A stretch of DNA of 64,000 nt from Lantana camara (Eukaryota > Streptophyta > Magnoliopsida > Lamiales > Verbenaceae). The notes below the pieces were generated by a model, which was not told the origin of the DNA, made no database searches, and worked only from the letters and a program-made list of their open reading frames with translations. Shown here one piece after another: positions 1-11,808 of this stretch (the stretch's first letter is position 1; the number at the start of each line of letters is the position of its first letter). The position numbers and the translations under genes are program-made. The stretch covers positions 84,398,501-84,462,500 of the forward strand of contig CM074862.1 of assembly GCA_037501455.1 (NCBI GenBank), given 5' to 3'.

Positions 1-775
1 TGCGGAAAAGATTATTCATTGCACCAAAAAAAAAAAAAAAAAGGATTATTCAATCTAGACGTTTAGTTTGTTGAAGCCACTTTGTTATTCTTCTATTTAT
101 CTAATAGAAGTTTACTAAAATAAAAATAATAGGTACTGCATCACGTAACGTTCTTCTGTTCGAAATCAAGCAACTTTCCGAGGACGTTGAAGAGCATTTT
201 TGTCATTTTATGCATATTAATAAAAGCAAATTACGTTGCACATTAAATACATACACATTTTATCTAAATATTTTTAATAATTAATTATTAAAATGAAAAA
301 TTTTGAAATATTGAATCTTTTATTTTAAATATAGTAATAGAACCTTAATCGAAACTTAAATTTTTAATGGACATTCACATATACAAACTAAAAAATTTAT
401 ATTCTTAAATTAACATTCACTTATAATGCACAAATATTTTAAAAATATTATTTTATTATATTGTGTTATGTTTATATCGAACATTGTGTCAAAAACCTCT
501 TGATGATATCGTAATTAGCACAGCTAAGTTTTTATTTTAGTTCTTATCTTATTACTCCAATGCTGCTATGGAATTATTAATGCATGGGCTCATAAATATC
601 ATTGTTAAACTTTATGCTACTATAAGCCCAGAATTTAACAGCCTTACAGGAGTTACGGTCCAGCCAAATAGGCCTAGTCGCTGCCTTCGACGCATGGAGA
701 GGAAAAAGACTTTGGCCCAACAGAGAGGAAAGAGACTTTGGCCCAACAAAGAAGAAGGAGAGAAATACACCCGCT
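1..775. repeat. Left copy of a long segmental duplication (empty-site copy)
   Basis: This stretch is nearly identical, in the same orientation, to 62006-64000, from the A-rich start through to the repeated gactttggccc words near 710-745. The left edge is cut by the window and the right copy runs off the other end, so the true repeat is longer. No coding capacity is convincing here. The right copy begins about 310 bp downstream of a terpene synthase stop codon. By inference, a related gene may end just left of this window. At 389-400 this copy keeps the uninterrupted target site that is split by a MITE in the right copy. Confidence 0.9.
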
Positions 776-1500
776 TTTGATAATAGAGAAAGAGGATAAC
801 AAAGAAGCGGTTAATCCCATGAGAAAATAAGCCCGCTTTTGACACAGTACCATCCTCTAGCCTTTGCCTAAACTCCATGGGCCAACTCTGATAACGCAAT
901 TCGAGACGAAGCCAAAATTTAATATAAGAAGGGACGAAAATTAAGATTAAAACATAAAGGAAGCAAAAATTCAAATTAGGAGGACAAAATCATAAATATT
1001 TAAAAAAATATATATATATATATAAATAAGAAAATTTTAAAAATTTTGGGCGACAGCAACCACCTCATGCCACCCCCTAGCTCCATTCGTGAACACAATA
1101 ATCAATATAGAAACGGAAAAAGAAGATTTTTTTCTCACAAATGACGTTAGTTAATATTTAATAAGCAACATCAATTTTTGGAAGATTTTCTCTCACAAAT
1201 TACGGTTAAACCGCAATATCAAATTTTGGTTTCTTATCGGTAACTAGAGGGATTTTCCTTTTTCCTTTGTGGGAATGTTTTCAAAACGGAACCGGAGGGC
1301 TAACTGGTGGCCTAAATCAACTACCAATCGAACTGGTATGACATAATTAATAATTTTTTAATTTGATATATATATATATAATATTAGAAAGTCATTTCTC
1401 GTTCGTCATTTGTTAGAACTTAGAAAGTCATATTTCGTGATTCATTACTCGTTCGTGCTAGTTTACTGATTTGTTAGAACTTAGAAAGTCATATTTTGTA
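776..1500. other. Intergenic, no gene recognised
   Basis: AT-rich sequence with a short TA run near 1010-1023 and another near 1368-1380. A short direct repeat (ttgttagaacttagaaagtc) occurs twice between about 1408 and 1500. I see no gene or RNA here. Confidence 0.5.
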
Positions 1501-1510
1501 ATTCATAAAT

Positions 1511-2063
1511 GAGTTATTTACACCATACCCCCTGTGTTAAATGAAATGGGCAAAAAAAAACCCTGTATTACAAAAATTAGCATAGGAAACCCTGTGTTTT
1601 CAAAATATTAGCATGCCGAACCTTGAAAATTTCTGATGTTGATAGAATACTAATTTTCTCTATTCATTGGATGCGAAATAACTAATTTACCCTTTTATAT
1701 TATGATATACATCATCTCAAATCTCTCTATATTGTTTAATATTTTTTTATATGCACCGAAACCCCCCTTTTTTTATATGCATCGACCCCTGTACAAAATT
1801 AAAATTACATGGAGAACCGGATAAAAAAGTATAAAAAAGGGTATATAGAGTGATGCGAGATGATCTATATCAGAATATAAAAGGTTAAATTAGTTATTTC
1901 GCATCCAATGAATGGAAAAAATTAGTGTTTTACCAATACCAGAAATTTTCAGGGTTCGACATGCAAATATTTTGAAAACACAGGGTTTTCTCTGTTAATT
2001 TTTGTAACACAGGGTTTTTTTTGCCCATTTCACTTAATAGAGAGGGTATGGTGTAAATAACTC
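1511..2063. mobile_element. Mutator-type MITE (fold-back) with 10-bp target duplication
   Basis: The element begins GAGTTATTTACACCATACC and ends with the reverse complement of that. It is flanked on both sides by the exact 10-mer ATTCATAAAT (1501-1510 and 2064-2073). The terminal inverted repeats run for roughly 200 bp each, leaving only a short AT-rich middle around 1740-1840. Long TIRs with a 9-11 bp duplication are the Mutator signature. There is no transposase, so it is non-autonomous. The internal ggcaaaaaaaaaccctgt words are only part of the stem. Confidence 0.85.
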
Positions 2064-2073
2064 ATTCATAAAT

Positions 2074-2990
2074 ATAGTGATTTTGTACAAGCTAAGGGGA
2101 TTTTCCTCCTTTTTTGTTGTCTGCTTATCTTGGTGTGTGTGTGTGTGTGTTGTCGTCCACCTGTGTTCGAGGGATTTAAGCCGGCTTTGTAAGTTGGAGA
2201 ATTAAAAAGAACTTGAAATTGAGGCAGGAAATTTGAAAACTACCAAAATTAATTGCTACAAGGATTTGGAAATCAACATGTTGAACAGAAATCAATTGTT
2301 GTGGAAAAAATCACGAGAGCGTAGGTTGCCAACTTTGGTTCTATTGTTGATGAGATAGTTGACCGTGTTTTTTTGTTTAATCAAAAAAAGAAGAAACCCA
2401 GGAACAAAACGAAGATAGAGAAATTGCAGCTGACTATTGAGATATAAGAGCAAAGTCAGACCTTGGGTTCCCGGCCTCTGCAGAGTTGATTGCAAAGAGG
2501 GTTAAGCCTAAGCTGAAATCAATGATTGAGGTGGATAATCCAGAAAAGTGTGTTATTGGTTAAAAAAAAAAAAAAAAAAAGTGTTATTAATCATTGGAGT
2601 TAACAACCCAAAAAAACCATGTGTTAATTGAAATTCTCACAAAATATCTTGTGTTTTAGAAAATACAATAGATAACCTTGTGTTTTTTTTAAAATAAACT
2701 CACGGTCCCCTCATCCTAAATGGTCAACAAAAAACAATAAAATTCATATTATACCCTTACATATTATTTCAAATATATTCAATGCATTTTAATTATAATA
2801 ACCTTAAAATACCATAGGTTACGTACTAAAATAATATTAAATATAATTACGTACTTTATATATATTTCTAATGAGCTAGTAAAAATATATATATTATTAT
2901 ACATATAAAAATATTATAATTATATTATTTTTAAAATATATACATATGTATTATTTATATATGCATATATATTATATGAAAAAAATATAT
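2074..2990. other. Intergenic, AT-rich, no gene recognised
   Basis: Contains a GT microsatellite near 2131-2150, an A-run at 2562-2580 and TA-rich sequence at 2880-2990. The block at 2580-2720 resembles the end of a MITE but I could not find its partner arm. The reading frame on - at 2292-2495 has no recognisable domain. Confidence 0.4.
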
Positions 2991-2991
2991 A

Positions 2992-3293
2992 GGGATTATT
3001 ATACTGATGTACCCTGAGGTTTCGCCTAATTAACATATTTTCGTTGAGATTAGAGAGATTCTAAAAAATTCCGCTATTTGGGTCGATAAATTTTGGATGG
3101 TATCATCTTCTATGTTTAAGAAGTACTATTTGCTGCTTGTACTGATCAATATTTCAAATCAGAATTATGGTTGTCGCAGCATGCATTAGGTCAAAAATCA
3201 CGTTAGGTCGACGAAATTCTTGGAATATTTCAAATATCAAGGGGAAGTTTGTGTAATTAGTTCAAACCTAAGGGTATGCCGCTGCAATTATCC
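2992..3293. mobile_element. Small MITE-like element with imperfect terminal inverted repeats
   Basis: The left end (gggattattatactgatgt then accctgaggttt) is an imperfect inverted copy of the right end, which reads aaacctaagggtatgccgct then gcaattatccc. The repeats span about 45 bp and the element is about 300 bp. The last 30 bases (tttgtgtaattagttcaaac onwards) are repeated directly at 3299-3330. No clear target duplication was found, so the superfamily is undecided. Confidence 0.5.
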
Positions 3294-3467
3294 CAAAGTT
3301 TGTGTAATTAGTTCAAACCTAAGGGTAACTGCATATAATATATATCACTATATATATATTATACACTAAAAAAAAAAAAAAGAAGGGGAGAAGACCATTA
3401 TTCAGAAGCCGCCGAACAAAGTGAACCAAGCAGAAGTTGTCGGACAAAGAAAACCAAGAAAATAGAG

Positions 3468-3977
3468 ATGCCGTCTTCTCCGGTAAAGATGAAAAATGTC
3501 GTCTTCTTCGATAAAGGCGAAAATCCACGACCACTCTCATGCCACCGCCACCTTGGGCTGCCTCAATCCTCGTGCTATCCCCACCAAAATTGGGCTACCG
3601 CCGCCACAATCGCGCCCCTGCTCCCAGATCTAGTTCAACGACGAGCAGATCCGCCTCCCTCCACCCCGATGAGACCACCACCGCACGCAGATCTGCCGCC
3701 CACCGCCGCCTTGAAGACCCACAACCACCGCACTCCAAATCTGCTTCCACCCCCGCCACCTCAATCATGGTACTGCCTCTTTTCCATGTCAGATCCAAAT
3801 ACGGATCTAAATCCAAGTGTTTGTGTGTGCATATGTTGTGCCTGCATGTGTGGAGAAGGCGAATGGGTTGGTGGGGAGGAGGAGAATGGAGGTGGTGGTG
3901 TGTTGGTGGTGGCGGTGAACCAAAGGTGGTGGCGGTTGTCGATTGTTGAGGCAAAAGCGGCGGTGGTCGATTGTTGA
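3468..3977. other. GC-rich, proline/histidine-rich open stretch of doubtful coding value
   Basis: Several long open frames overlap on both strands because the sequence is built of ccacc/ccgcc words and their complements. The + frame starts ATGCCGTCTTCTCC and encodes proline-rich sequence with no domain I recognise. At 3469-3530 an imperfect 30-bp repeat (gtcttctccggtaaagatga) occurs twice. It could be a captured exon fragment or just biased sequence. I would not call a gene. Confidence 0.2.
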
Positions 3978-4057
3978 GGCAAAATCGGCGGTGATGGAGG
4001 CCGCCAATGGTCGTATGGTGTAAAGATGTGGTGTATATATATAATAAATATAATACA

Positions 4058-4571
4058 TGGGCAAAAAGTGAAAAAAAATTCAATCCTACTTGCAGTCAAT
4101 GCGCATGTAGACCAAGTGCAGGTTGAAGGTTTTCTGTGCATATTTTGAAAAACATATGGTTTTTCATTGTATTTTTTTTTAGATAGGGTTTTTTGTGCTA
4201 TATTCATATAACACAGGGTAACTCGCTGAAATTTTCCCTTAATCATTGATCAGCCTGCACAAGACTGAGATGACTCTTCTCAGAAATCGACAGAAGATGA
4301 TCTGGACTAAAAATAGTCATTTTGTGTCAGAAAGTGAAAAAAAATTTAATCCTACTTGCAGTCAACGCGCGTGTAGACCAAATGCAGGTTGTAAGTTTTT
4401 CTGTGCATATTTTGAAAAACATAGGGGTTTTTATTGCCTTTTTTTTGACAAAATTTTTTGTGCTGTATTCATATAACACAAGGTACATCGCTGAAATTTT
4501 CCCTTAATCATTGATCAGGCTGCACAAGACTGAGATGACTCTTCTCAGAAATCGACATAAGATGATCTGGA
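4058..4571. repeat. Tandem duplication, two units offset by 266 bp
   Basis: Unit 1 (4058-4306) and unit 2 (4324-4571) share the same order of words: aatcctacttgcagtcaa, gtgcatattttgaaaaacat, tcatataacacaaggta and gactcttctcagaaatcgac. They lie in direct orientation and differ by scattered substitutions. No gene is evident in either. The block lies just outside the left end of the large MULE. Confidence 0.85.
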
Positions 4572-4661
4572 GACAATCAAACAGAACTCTCTTTAAAAGC
4601 TCTAACTCGGTTAATAAAATACGGAGGAGTTGGGGAGACAATCAAACATAACTCTTTTTAC

Positions 4662-4802
4662 GGAGAATTAATAAATGATCCCTAATAAGGCATTGAAGTT
4701 TTCCTAAACCCCCTAGTTTGAAATTCAACTATTTTACATCCCCAATATACTAAATCTTTTTCCAAAACCCCCTAAATCGCTTAAAATTACTAAATTGTCC
4801 TT
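4662..4802. repeat. Left terminal inverted repeat of the MULE
   Basis: Key words in order are ggagaattaataaatgatcc, cctaaaccccct, attttacatccccaatata, tccaaaaccccctaaatcg and ttgtcc. The reverse complement of 53085-53223 gives the same order with substitutions (ttttacatcaccaatata, cctaaaccccccaatcacc, ttgccc). The same kind of end also borders the small neighbour at 53231-54146. Confidence 0.75.
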
Positions 4803-4861
4803 CATCAAATTAAAGAAAGACAATCTATACCCCCAGTATCACAACCGACTCCATCGGGATT

Positions 4862-6402
4862 TTGAGAATCTGCACCGCCGCTTACCACCGCACGCCACCG
4901 CCGACAAGTGTTGAAGAAGTAGTTGGAGAATCAAACCTAGACGCACCCACGTTCGAGGAGAAACTTCCACTTTTTACCGACACTCCCCCACGACGCACAC
5001 CACTTCTCTACCTCATCGGAGGCAATGGTAACGTCCAAGAGCAAGGTACGTTGCACCCCACTTGGCCCAGTTATTTTTTTTCCATAAACAGTATGAAATT
5101 CAAGTTGTTTCCCTTTGAATCCAGTATCTACTTGGTAATCGATTATTTTAACTCAACAAACAAGGGTATCAGTATTTTGTTAAAAATCTTTCATTTTCCC
5201 ATTTCATTAGACACATTCATCCGAAGTCTTGTACTTTAACTGGTTCGCTCACTTTCGACGGCGCCATTGATGATTGTTCCTTACCCGACTAAGAAAATTT
5301 TCAGAGGCAAATATCCCTGAGGACGATAAGGAGCAGACTTCGAAGAAGCGTGTGTTTTCCATTTTGCATCATTGCTTGTTGGAGAAATTCAGTGAGTTTA
5401 TTTCGAAAATCGAAACCAAATGTCTCCAGGTCAACTTGAAGACGTTAAGAAAATTCCATTTGGTTATTTGTTGGGAGCTCCGGGTCAAAAGATGAGTATT
5501 AACAGAGTTGGTTTCTTGTTGGATTCCTATAACTGAAGCACCAATAAATGTCAATTTGGAAGCCAAGAAGTTGTATTTTGTGAGAAGGAATTCAGCATTG
5601 TTACTGGCCTGTGGCACGCTGGTCATCCCTTCATGATAGGGGGCAAATGTGAATCAAATACCTTGAGCAAGCATTTTGGCAATAAGAGAAACAATGTCTC
5701 CCGAGTTAACATTGAGAGTAAACTGAACAGATTCGTTGGAAGGACTGATGATGATGGATGGAATTGATGATTTTGTAAGGATTTATATTTTGTATGTTTT
5801 TAATTGTGTGTTGTTCCTGCGGAGCAGTTTGCGTGTGCCTGTTGCTCTTCTTTACTATGTTGATGATTTGTCAAAAATTGGAGAATACGCGTGGGGTGCG
5901 TGTGCTCATCTGTTTTTGATCAAAGGTATCCATAAGCATGTTGTTGAAAAACATGATTTTGTTGATGGTTTTACTATAGGTTTGTTGGTAAGTCCTTGGC
6001 TTGTTTTTCTATATTGTGTCATTTTATACACATATTTATACGTGCTTAAGTTATTATTTATGTCAGGCATGGTTTCACGTCGTATTCAGAAGTTCGGCAT
6101 CTCTAGAAGATTGGTAGCATTCCCTCGTTGGTTCAAGTGGAGGGGGAGTGCATTGCCTAATGCAAAAGAGAATACAAGGAAGGCTCTAGAAAGTATTCTC
6201 CAGTTAGATATAAGTCCATAATCTTCCAAATTTATTCAACCAATTGGAATTTTGATTTGTTACCCATGTTCATTTAAATACGAAGATTGTTCCCTTACGA
6301 GCGGCTTGTAAAAAGGAGATAAACCTGTCAAAGGTTTTAGAAATCGTTTATATTGATGAAGGAGTTTAAGTTGACTGTGGGGAAGAGACAGCAGAAGGTG
6401 GA
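4862..6402 (+). pseudogene. C48-type MULE gene, 5' part: DUF1985-like region
   Basis: First part of the + strand MULE gene, cut at 6402 by element A. After a probable first exon ending near 5046 (donor caag/gtacg) and an acceptor at 5304, successive frames encode a DUF1985-like segment. It includes EFSIVTGLW then HPFMIGGKCESNT (about 5587-5665), LSKHFGNKRNNVSRVNIES, and downstream VALLYYVDDL and YAWGACAHLFL (about 5840-5925). DUF1985 usually precedes the Ulp1 protease in such transposons. The frame is broken by stops near 5493 and 5534 and by shifts, so it is dead. The 3' edge encodes basic residues (KRQQKVD) before the retrotransposon. Confidence 0.6.
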
Positions 6403-8934
6403 TGTAGCACCCTTAACGCAAAGGCATCACATCCCCCGCACTATAGTTCAATCCACATATGGAACGAGCACCCATACATGAATTAAGCCTATAGCGAACG
6501 GGAGACAATAAAAAAAACACAACACTAGCTAGGCGGGCACCCTCAATTAATACAACAACACATACAGAGAAGAGAGATTAACCATTTACATACATTCCAA
6601 AAGCAATATTATTCATTGTTTCCATAACATGCATTTCAAGTTCTTATCATGAAACCAAAATGAACACAAGCTTTCACATATTACAAAATATATAAGTACC
6701 AAAATAAGAATGAGATGCTAGACTTGACCAAAAGACTCAAACCCGCCTAGCACTCCACCTGCAGAACCTGACAGTCTACCACAGACTGAGTGAGGGGTGT
6801 AAATAAATATAAGCGCACGTATCATGCAAGTTATAACCTCGGGTAAGATTTTATTGGAAACACAATATAAGTTCAAGAATATAAGGATTCTCGCCCGAGA
6901 TTACAACTGGACCAATTTAACAATTCAATTAATTATCAATTCAATAAGTGGCCCGGCGAGTAAGGGCGTTCTCCAACCTTACTCCAAAAGTGTACAATCA
7001 TGAACATTTCCATTTATAAAATGAGCATACAAGTTATTTAAGTGCAATCAAATAGCAATTTCATAAACCCTTTTCCCTCCGGGTGATGGCGGGCTTGCAA
7101 GACCCAACCATCCAATCATGGTGTACATCGGGAACATGACTCCCACACACGGGATTTCTTCCTCCACCAAACCTCTTGGTGGATTCAGAGGTGATCCCAA
7201 AATGGTGAGGATAGTGTAAGAGTTACCCGTCAGCCCGTGCTTTTCCGGTTGGCTCAATACACTACCCTCGGGCCCCACGTGAACATGCTTTACTCGCCCA
7301 ATCAATCAACCCGTTCAATCATTTCATGAAATCATTTGAAATTCATAAAGTTTGAAAATTATAGATATATAGATTCTTTTGGTCGAAAATGTCACATAGG
7401 GTTATACGGGTTCTATATAGCTAGAAATAAACCTCACATTTACCAACCAACCAAAAAAGTGGAAAGAAAGCTCTAAGGAGCGTGCTCCTCGTCTCCTAGA
7501 CCGTGATCTGTGTAACAAGGACAAGTGTACGTGAGACTCGACTTACATGAACCAATTAAGACGAACGACATGTTCACTTAGTGTCAATCATGCAATTGAG
7601 ATCAATAATTATCATAAACTTACTCAAGTTAGCAAATGAGGTAACAAAGATCAAGTATTCAAGGTTCAATCAAAGTATGCAAATTATTACACAAACCTCC
7701 CATATGAAACTCAAATATGAAATTACCTGATATGTGCGATACATATAACATAATGCATTAAATGACATAATAATGAAGTGTTCATGCCGAAATCGAGCCA
7801 ATAAAACCATGCAAGAAAAGTTTCAAATTAAAATTTTCATGCAGAAAAGACAGGGTCGCGATCGCGACCAAAATCCTTCACAAAAGGGTCGCGGTCGCGA
7901 CCATGTATTTTTACCCGAATTTTTCTCCAATTTTTCAAAATCTCGAAACTTGGCTAAAATGGGGTCGCGGGCGCGACAAATTTTGTTCTGTTTTCGGTCG
8001 CGATCGCGACCTGCTGCGCGGCAGGAGAAAAACAGGGGAAAAATAGGGGTTTTTCATGCCAAAACCATAACAAATGCAAGATCACTCCATAACAATTAAC
8101 CAATACATCAAATACACATTATATTTCACTTATCCAACAAACAAACCATGAAATACACATCAAAGCATCAAGAATTTCTCATGAAAACCCCATAAATATA
8201 CACATGCTTCCAACTTCCATAAACTTCAAGATATTCATGCAAACTTCCACTCTCATCATCCTAATCATGCTCCCAACTCAAATATTGCAAGAATCCAACA
8301 TCTAATTCAAAACCCTACTTCTTCACCAATCAAGAGATTTAAATAAGTACATGTTATACCTTGAGATGAACTAGAAATGGGATGAAATGGCAAGATGATG
8401 AAGATGATATGCTAGCTCCTCAATTCCTTCAAAATATGTCTTGAATTAGGGTGAAATTCTCCTTCCCTTCTTGAGGTGTAAATACCGATTTTTAGTGTGT
8501 GCAAGCGTGTGTTTCTCTCTTGAAAATGTAATGTATTAAATGTTAGAGAAGAGGTGCATATAAGATATATCATATCTCCCACTAAATGCATGAAACAACA
8601 CTAATTGCACTTAAGTCCCTAAGTTATTTAAATGAATGCACACGAGTATCATTCCATAAGGTATGAGCAATTAACTTCAATTCATGTTATGCGATTAAGT
8701 CCACATATTTATGAAATGATCAATTAAAGTCATATAATACAATTAGGCACATTATCACTTATTATTTATAAATTCACATTAAAACTAATTCATATAAGTA
8801 CATAAGAATGTATAAAACACCTAATAATGTAATGAAAATTATAAATAAGCAAATGAAATAATTAAAATAACCCCCAACTCCCGAAGACCCGCACGTGGCG
8901 TGCTTACCTGAACTTCCGGAATTTGGGGCGTTAC
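6403..8934 (-). repeat. Element A 3' LTR
   Basis: Starts TGTAGCACCC and ends GGGGCGTTACA as read on +. It is very similar to 13691-16239 throughout. Compared with the other LTR it lacks about 13 bases near 6770 (the word aatgtgaggtgtc). Around 7854-8011 it holds a cluster of CG-rich palindromes such as GGTCGCGATCGCGACC. Confidence 0.92.
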
Positions 8935-8935
8935 A

Positions 8936-8965
8936 ATTCTTCCCTCCCCCCCCCCCCCCCCTTAG
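8936..8965 (-). other. Element A polypurine tract
   Basis: Directly inside the 3' LTR the coding strand reads a long G-run followed by AGGGAAGAAT and then the LTR start TGTAAC. This is the expected place for the plus-strand priming tract. The G-run is unusually long, about 16-17 bases. Confidence 0.7.
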
Positions 8966-8979
8966 AAGAATCTGGTCCC

Positions 8980-10438
8980 CAGATTCACTGATTGGACATA
9001 AATAACTCCGGATGAAATCTCTTCATCTTCTCTTCCGGCTCCCAAGTCATTTCTTCAGTCTTATCACTTCTCCATAATACCTTGACCATAGGAATTCGCC
9101 GATTTCTCAATTCTTGATACTTCCTATCCAAATTTCCAACCGGTTTCTAAACAAAGGATAGATTCGGTTCCAATTCAACCTCTTCAACGGGGAGAATTTC
9201 TGTTTCATCCGAATAATACTTTTTGAGCTGAGAAACATGAAAGACATTATGAATTTCGGTAAGACTCGGCGGTAGATTCAATCTGTAAGCTACTTCCTCA
9301 ATTCTCTCAAGAATTTCAAACAGACCCAAATAATGGGGATTAAGCTTTCCTCCCTTTCCAATACGAGAAAACCCTTTTCTTGGAGATACTTTTAAGAAAA
9401 CTTGATGTCCAACTTCAAACTTAAGATCTCTCCGGCGATGGTCGGCGTAAGTTTTCTGCCTATCTTGTGCAGCCTTCATCCGTTGTTGTATAAGTTGAAC
9501 TTTCTCAATCATGGTTCTCACGGCCTTAGAAGATTTCTCAAGTTTCTCTCCTTTCTTTACCCCTTCTTGTTTCGTCCATTTCCATTCCTCTAAATCAAAG
9601 AATAATGGGGACCGGCACTTCCGACCATAAAGTAACTCATAAGGAGCCATGTCGATGGAGGATTGGTAACTATTGTTATATGCAAACTCAATTAATGGAA
9701 GTTGATCACACCATGAGGTTTGAAAATCCAAAGCACAAGACCGGAGTAAATCTTTCAAATATCGTATCACTCTTTCAGATTGACCGTCGGTTTGAGGATG
9801 AAAAGTCGTGCTAAACTGAAGTTTCGTTCCCAAGAAACCTTGTAATTCTTGCCATAACTTAGAAGTAAAGTGAGGATCTCTATCAGAAACAATACTCACC
9901 GGAATCCCATGAAGGCGAACAATCTCTCTATTATAAATCTCGGTCAACTTCCTAATCTTGAAAGACATTCGAACCGGTAAGAAATGAGCAGACTTTGTTA
10001 ATCTGTCTACGATCACCCAAATACCAGCATACCCGCCTTTCACCTTTGGTAACCCGATTATAAAATCCATTGTCACCTGTTCCCACTTCCACTCGGGGAT
10101 AGGCAACGGCTGTAAAAGACCTCCGGGCTTTTGATGCTCAGCTTAACTTGCTGACATGTTAAACAACATTTTACGAATTCAGCCACATCCTTCTTTAATC
10201 CACGCCACCAATAAAATTGTTTCAAGTCCTTATACATTTTGTTTCCTCCCGGATGTACCGAATATGTCGACTTATGAGCTTCCTCAAGTAATACCCTTTT
10301 CAAATCATCGGGTACCACTAATCGGTTCTTGAAGCGAAGAAAACCAGCTTCATCAAACCCAAATAGACTTTCCGGATCCTCTCTTGCTTTAGCAACCAAA
10401 TTTTGGACTTCCGGATCTTTTCCTTGAGCCTCAAACAA
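8980..10438 (-). pseudogene. Element A integrase and chromodomain region
   Basis: Minus-strand pol segment. The zinc-binding HHCC part reads HKSTYSVHPGGNKMYKD then CCLTCQQVK (about 10290-10140). The catalytic core shows the DD35E landmarks: WVIVDRLTKSAHF, VSDRDPHFTSKLW and HPQTDGQSERVIRYLKD. Downstream are the conserved KLNPHYLGLFEIL and NVFHVSQLKK. After a stop near 9144 the frame continues with a chromodomain (KVLWRSDKTEEMTWEPEEKM) that in this clade guides integration to heterochromatin. A frameshift lies between about 10106 and 10073, so no intact product is possible. Confidence 0.9.
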
Positions 10439-10439
10439 T

Positions 10440-11805
10440 CTATGTTACAATTCCTGTTGAATCGAAATATTAAATACCCGGGCTTTTATCACAATAGGCT
10501 CAATCCTACTACCTTCTCCAACCTCTAAATTTGAAACACCAACTTTCCGGCTTAAAGCATCGGCAACTACATTAGCTTTCCCGGGATGATACTTGATCAC
10601 ACAGTCATAATCTTCTAACCGTTCCATCCATCTTCGTTACCTCAAATTATGATCTTTCTGTGTGAATAAATATTGGAGACTCTTATGATCCGTGAAAATC
10701 TCAAATGTAACTCCATACAAATAATGTCTCCATTTTTCAAGTGCAAATATAATGGCAGCGAGCTCAAGGTCGTGCGTAGGGTAGTTCTTTTCATAATCTT
10801 TCAACTTCCGGGAAGCATAAGCAATTACTTTGCCATTTTGAGTTAAAACACACCCAAACCTTCTCTAGATGCATCTGTATAAACTGCATATCTTTCTAAA
10901 CCTTCTAGAAGACTTAAAACCGGGGCCGAAACCAATTTCTCTTTCAAAACATTGAAACTCCTTTCACAAATTTCATTCCATTCATACTTAACATTTTTCT
11001 TTGTTAGCCGAGTCAAAGGAGCGGTAATTTTAGAAAAATCTTGCACAAACCTCCGATAATAACCCGCCAATCCCAAAAAGCTTTTAATCTCGGAGGTATT
11101 CTTTGGCCTTTTGCACTTCAAAACCGCCTCAATTTTGGAAGGGTCGACTTCTAACCTATTCCCCGAAATAATATGGCCCAAGAAAGAAACTCGGTCGATC
11201 CAAAACTCGCATTTACTAAATTTTGCAAACAATTGGTGTTCCTTCAATGTTTTCAACACAAGCTCAAGATGCCTTGCATGTTCCTCAACCGACTTGGAGA
11301 AAACCAGAATATCATCGATAAAGATCACAACAAACTTATCAAGAAAAGGCCGGAAAATTCTATGCATCATATCCATGAAAGCGGCGGGAGCATTTGTCAA
11401 ACCAAAAGGCATAACCACAAATTCATAATGCCCATATCTCGTATTGAAGCCCGTCTTTGGAATATCCTCGGCTTGGATCCGTAATTGATAATAACCTTGT
11501 CTTAAATCAAGTTTCGAATAAACTTCGGATCCTTGGAGTATATCAAACAACTCCTCAATGTGTGGAAGAGGATATTTATTCTTAATTGTCATCCGATTCA
11601 ACTCCCGGTAATCAATGCACATCCTCAAAGTACCATTTTTCTTCTTTACAAACAATACCGGCGCTTCCCACGACGACGAACTCGGTCTAATGTACCCGAC
11701 TTCCAAATGACCCTCAAGTTGCACCTTTAATTCCTTCAACTCTGCCGGGGCCATCCGATATGGAGTTTTAGAATACGGCTTGGCATTTGGATAGAAGTCA
11801 ATCAC
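10440..11805 (-). pseudogene. Element A reverse transcriptase and RNase H region
   Basis: The RT begins with [12 protein letters not shown]. It contains [40 protein letters not shown], the catalytic FIDDILVFS (YxDD equivalent) and [18 protein letters not shown]. RNase H follows with [13 protein letters not shown]. The frame is lost around 10843 and the rest reads on through the catalytic region to [23 protein letters not shown] (about 10610-10545). A stop also sits near 10637. It lies directly downstream of protease on the same strand, as in Ty3/gypsy pol. Confidence 0.92.
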
Positions 11806-11808
11806 AAA

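Noticed and set aside
3595..4246. Overlapping histidine/proline-rich frames on the minus strand
   Set aside because: Antisense of a ccacc/ccgcc-rich stretch, with several frames equally open and no domain or splice support.
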